A stretch of 46,883 nt of DNA, taken from an uncultured Prevotellaceae bacterium (GTDB lineage: Bacteria > Bacteroidota > Bacteroidia > Bacteroidales > Bacteroidaceae). The notes beneath the pieces are model-generated. The model was not told where the DNA came from. It made no database searches and saw only the letters and a list, made by a program, of their open reading frames with translations. The position numbers were made by a program, and so were the translations under genes. The stretch's first letter is position 1. Each line of letters begins with the position of its first letter. The stretch covers positions 1-46,883 of the forward strand of contig CACWNV010000031.1 in the NCBI GenBank assembly GCA_902762325.1. The letters are read 5' to 3'. This document shows positions 44,727-46,883 of this stretch, in pieces.

Positions 44727-45536
44727 TTAAAATGTACACGGAAGGGTGAGTAGTTGGTAATATAGAGTGCGTGCCATCCGTTCCTGTCCTTTATCGTTGG
44801 GATGGAGCAGGTCGGTCTTTGGATTAGCAAAATATATAGCGTGCTCATTTTCAAGAGGATAGAGGCCGGATGTGGCATTCCAGTCTATGACAGGCACAGC
44901 CCATAGATTACCAGCTTGTTTGACAGCATCAATGTATGCGTCAATATATTCCCCGCATTTGTTCTGGTAGGCTTCTGATGGCTGCACATTCTTCTCTCCG
45001 AAACAGGCGTAGGCACGATGAAGTGGGGTGAGAAGTACAATCTGTTTGGTGGGGTACATTTTTTTGAGCAGGCTCATGGCTATGTTGATACGTCCGCGAT
45101 AGGTGTTCTTGTCCATCTTGTATGTCCGCATAACTCGTGTTTCAAGAGCCTTTGGTTGTCCTTCTGCCGCTTCAACTTGAACTTCTTTCTCTTCAAACCA
45201 TTCTCCAAGAGGAATGCTATGATTGAAGTCGTTTGTGCCCACAAATATCAAGATGGCATCGACATCGTCACCGTGTTGCTCCTTTAATTTTCGGGCCTGA
45301 TTGGGAATGTCGTTCCACTGTCGTCCGCTGATGCCGTATACGTATGGGGTGATGCCTAACCATTCATTCAGAAATTCCCAGAACTTCTTCTTTGAACCGC
45401 TGTTTTTCGGATCAGTAATGGAATCGCCAAAATAGGCCACACGTTTCCCTTGCCACGGGTGCGTGAAAACGGTCTGGGAGTTCATCGGAATATAGGATGA
45501 TATCAACAATAGTATTAATGTAATAGATTTCTTCAT
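44727..45536 (-). CDS. Secreted SGNH/GDSL hydrolase
   Basis: This 269-residue protein has a signal peptide ending near MNSQ. The nucleophile is S39 in FGDSITD, the oxyanion Asn is N102 in VGTNDF, and the catalytic pair is D242/H245 in TDLLHPND. Such enzymes in glycan operons are usually acetylesterases; the exact ester is unknown. It is the first gene of a leftward operon with DUF4861 and has a promoter that overlaps the divergent metallophosphoesterase promoter. Confidence 0.88.
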   Translation of the reverse strand: MKKSITLILLLISSYIPMNSQTVFTHPWQGKRVAYFGDSITDPKNSGSKKKFWEFLNEWLGITPYVYGISGRQWNDIPNQARKLKEQHGDDVDAILIFVGTNDFNHSIPLGEWFEEKEVQVEAAEGQPKALETRVMRTYKMDKNTYRGRINIAMSLLKKMYPTKQIVLLTPLHRAYACFGEKNVQPSEAYQNKCGEYIDAYIDAVKQAGNLWAVPVIDWNATSGLYPLENEHAIYFANPKTDLLHPNDKGQERMARTLYYQLLTLPCTF

Positions 45537-45565
45537 TTGTTTATGATAATATGTTAAATCATTTG

Positions 45566-45595
45566 CAAAGATACAAAAAATTTGAGTAATCCAAC
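45566..45595 (-). promoter_or_regulatory. Promoter of the SGNH/DUF4861 operon
   Basis: On the minus strand TATCTTTG (45566-45573) is preceded by GTTG (45592-45595, 3/4 match) with an 18-bp spacer. It interleaves with the rightward promoter at 45581-45612. Confidence 0.55.
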
Positions 45596-45612
45596 TTTTT
45601 ATTATATCTTTG
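45581..45612 (+). promoter_or_regulatory. Promoter of the metallophosphoesterase, abutting its start codon
   Basis: TTTG (45581-45584), 20-bp spacer, TATCTTTG (45605-45612): a full consensus match ending six bases before the ATG at 45618. Transcription should start at or next to that ATG. The in-frame TTG at 45582 lies inside the -33 box and cannot be the start. Confidence 0.75.
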
Positions 45613-45617
45613 TGCCT

Positions 45618-46751
45618 ATGAAAATGTGGGCATTTCTTTTTTTTATCCTCCCCTTTCTGGGATGTTTTTATTCAGGATGGCATATATGGCGCATTTTGCC
45701 ATTGGCAAATGGTTATAAGGCATTAGTGCTGGCTGTACTTTTGTCCTGCTTCTTGCTGATGTTTGTTAACTTTATCGTAGGACTTGAACGTGTACCTTTG
45801 CCATTGGCTCGTGTTATGTATGATGTCGGCTTCTCATCAGTTTTCGTCTTACTCTATATAGTCATTTTCTTTTTGGTGCTTGATTTGGGAAAACTGGTGC
45901 ATTTAGTGCCAGACTCATTCCTGAAAAACAGCGTCGTGGGGACAATAACAGTCGCAGGACTGTTAATTATAATATTTATTTATGGACGCGTACATTATTA
46001 TAATAAAGTGTTGCAGCCATTGGAACTGACAACTAATAAGGATTTGAAGAATCCTATGAAGATCGTATTGATGAGTGATCTACATTTGGGCTATCATAAT
46101 TCGAAGGCTGATCTGTCTAAATGGGTGGATATGATTAATGCGGAGAACCCCGACCTTGTCTTGATTGCTGGTGATATCGTGGATATCAGTGTACATCCGA
46201 TATTAGAGGAGAACATGGCAGAAGAGTTCCGCAGATTAAAAGCCCCTGTCTATACTTGTCTGGGGAATCATGACTATTATGCGGGAGAACCGAAGTCGGA
46301 ACAGTTTTATAGAGATAGTGGAATCCGGCTTATACGTGACAGTCATGTTGCCTTTGATAGCGGACTTGTGGTTGTTGGGCGTGACGATCGTACCAATCCC
46401 CACCGAAAGAATCTGAGATTATTGATGAAGGAGGTGAGAGAATCGCTTGTTGCCGATTCATTACAGAATCCATATATTATCTTATTGGACCATCAGCCAT
46501 ATAATCTGGAGCAGGCACAGCAGAACAAGGTGGACTTCCAGTTTAGTGGACATACCCATTATGGACAAGTGTGGCCAATTAGTTGGATAGAGGATCGTAT
46601 TTATGAAGATGCTTTCGGACCTTTGCAGAAAGGTGATACCTTTTATTACGTAAGTAGTGGAATAGGAATTTGGGGCGGAAAATTTAGAATAGGTACTCGA
46701 TCTGAGTATGTTGTCTTGACGATTTCTCCTTCTAAAATGACAGAAGAATGA
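45618..46751 (+). CDS. Membrane-anchored calcineurin-like metallophosphoesterase
   Basis: The ATG at 45618 gives 377 residues; an ATG two codons later (MWAFLFF) is also possible. About four N-terminal membrane helices (residues 3-125) are followed by a metallophosphoesterase domain with D154-x-H156 (MSDLHLG), D186 (AGDIVD), N217-H218 (GNHD), H292 and H312/H314 (GHTHYGQ), the full set of two-metal ligands. The family includes lipid and nucleotide phosphoesterases (for example YkuE-like enzymes), so the substrate is uncertain. The gene seems to be transcribed alone. Confidence 0.92.
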   Translation: MKMWAFLFFILPFLGCFYSGWHIWRILPLANGYKALVLAVLLSCFLLMFVNFIVGLERVPLPLARVMYDVGFSSVFVLLYIVIFFLVLDLGKLVHLVPDSFLKNSVVGTITVAGLLIIIFIYGRVHYYNKVLQPLELTTNKDLKNPMKIVLMSDLHLGYHNSKADLSKWVDMINAENPDLVLIAGDIVDISVHPILEENMAEEFRRLKAPVYTCLGNHDYYAGEPKSEQFYRDSGIRLIRDSHVAFDSGLVVVGRDDRTNPHRKNLRLLMKEVRESLVADSLQNPYIILLDHQPYNLEQAQQNKVDFQFSGHTHYGQVWPISWIEDRIYEDAFGPLQKGDTFYYVSSGIGIWGGKFRIGTRSEYVVLTISPSKMTEE

Positions 46752-46842
46752 GTCATAAAGAAGTTTTAGAACCATATTTATTGATAATTTTGTAAAGAAT
46801 CCGGAAAACTTTCGGTATTTAGTGTAAAAAAGTCTCATAAAG

Positions 46843-46874
46843 TTTCCGCGGTTCATGATTTTTTCCTACCTTTG
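46843..46874 (+). promoter_or_regulatory. Promoter reading out of the right edge
   Basis: TACCTTTG (46867-46874) is preceded by TTTC (46843-46846, 3/4 match) with a 20-bp spacer. It would drive a gene starting beyond the window. Confidence 0.5.
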
Positions 46875-46883
46875 CATCCGCTT

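Noticed and set aside
45582-45617. Longer N-terminus for the metallophosphoesterase
   Set aside because: The TTG start lies in the -33 box of a perfect promoter, so the region is not transcribed from it; the ATG at 45618 fits.

Overview
The window looks like chromosome from a Prevotella-like member of the Bacteroidales (phylum Bacteroidota). The evidence is two SusC/SusD pairs, lipoproteins with Bacteroidota-style lipoboxes, C-terminal tails of the type seen on Prevotella secreted proteins, and many promoters of the form TTTG-N19..21-TAnnTTTG. No rRNA, tRNA, integrase, transposase or CRISPR array was seen. All calls come from reading the sequence; no database search was run.

Left part (1-27.4 kb): a truncated WYL-type regulator points leftwards. 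Facing it is a large secreted multi-module protein (835-3660) with its own promoter and terminator. Next comes a long co-directional locus (3.7-27.4 kb): a lipoprotein with four fasciclin (FAS1) repeats, SusC, SusD, two more FAS1 lipoproteins, a second SusC and SusD, a macroglobulin/plug-like surface protein and a GH106-type alpha-L-rhamnosidase. A strong promoter precedes it and a 16-bp-stem terminator ends it. A terminator-like structured element lies after the second SusD gene. FAS1 lipoproteins stand where ordinary polysaccharide-utilization loci usually carry SusE/F-type glycan-binding lipoproteins, so this is an atypical uptake system of unknown ligand.

Middle (27.3-34.2 kb): a repeat-rich spacer, then a leftward run of fabD, a cytoplasmic GH13 hydrolase and an AlaX-like tRNA-editing protein, preceded by rmuC with its own promoter. 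Another repeat-rich spacer precedes a secreted CE2-type esterase. The two spacers carry arrays of short dyads repeated about every 22 bp, and the second also carries a ~134-bp imperfect palindrome.

Right part (34.2-46.9 kb): a tightly overlapping leftward operon encodes DUF58, MoxR ATPase, DUF4350, DUF4129, a six-TM protein and a SpoIIM/DUF95 protein, with an RDD protein divergent from it. It is a membrane-associated MoxR system whose function is not established. Then come two tandem short RNA-like transcription units, each with promoter and terminator, followed by aquaporin Z and a FucP-family sugar symporter. A leftward DUF4861 protein and SGNH hydrolase are divergent from a membrane metallophosphoesterase whose promoter sits almost on its start codon. 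A further promoter points out of the right edge.

GH106, CE2, DUF4861, SGNH hydrolase and FucP suggest interest in decorated plant glycans such as rhamnose-containing pectin. They lie in separate transcription units, so this link is an inference.
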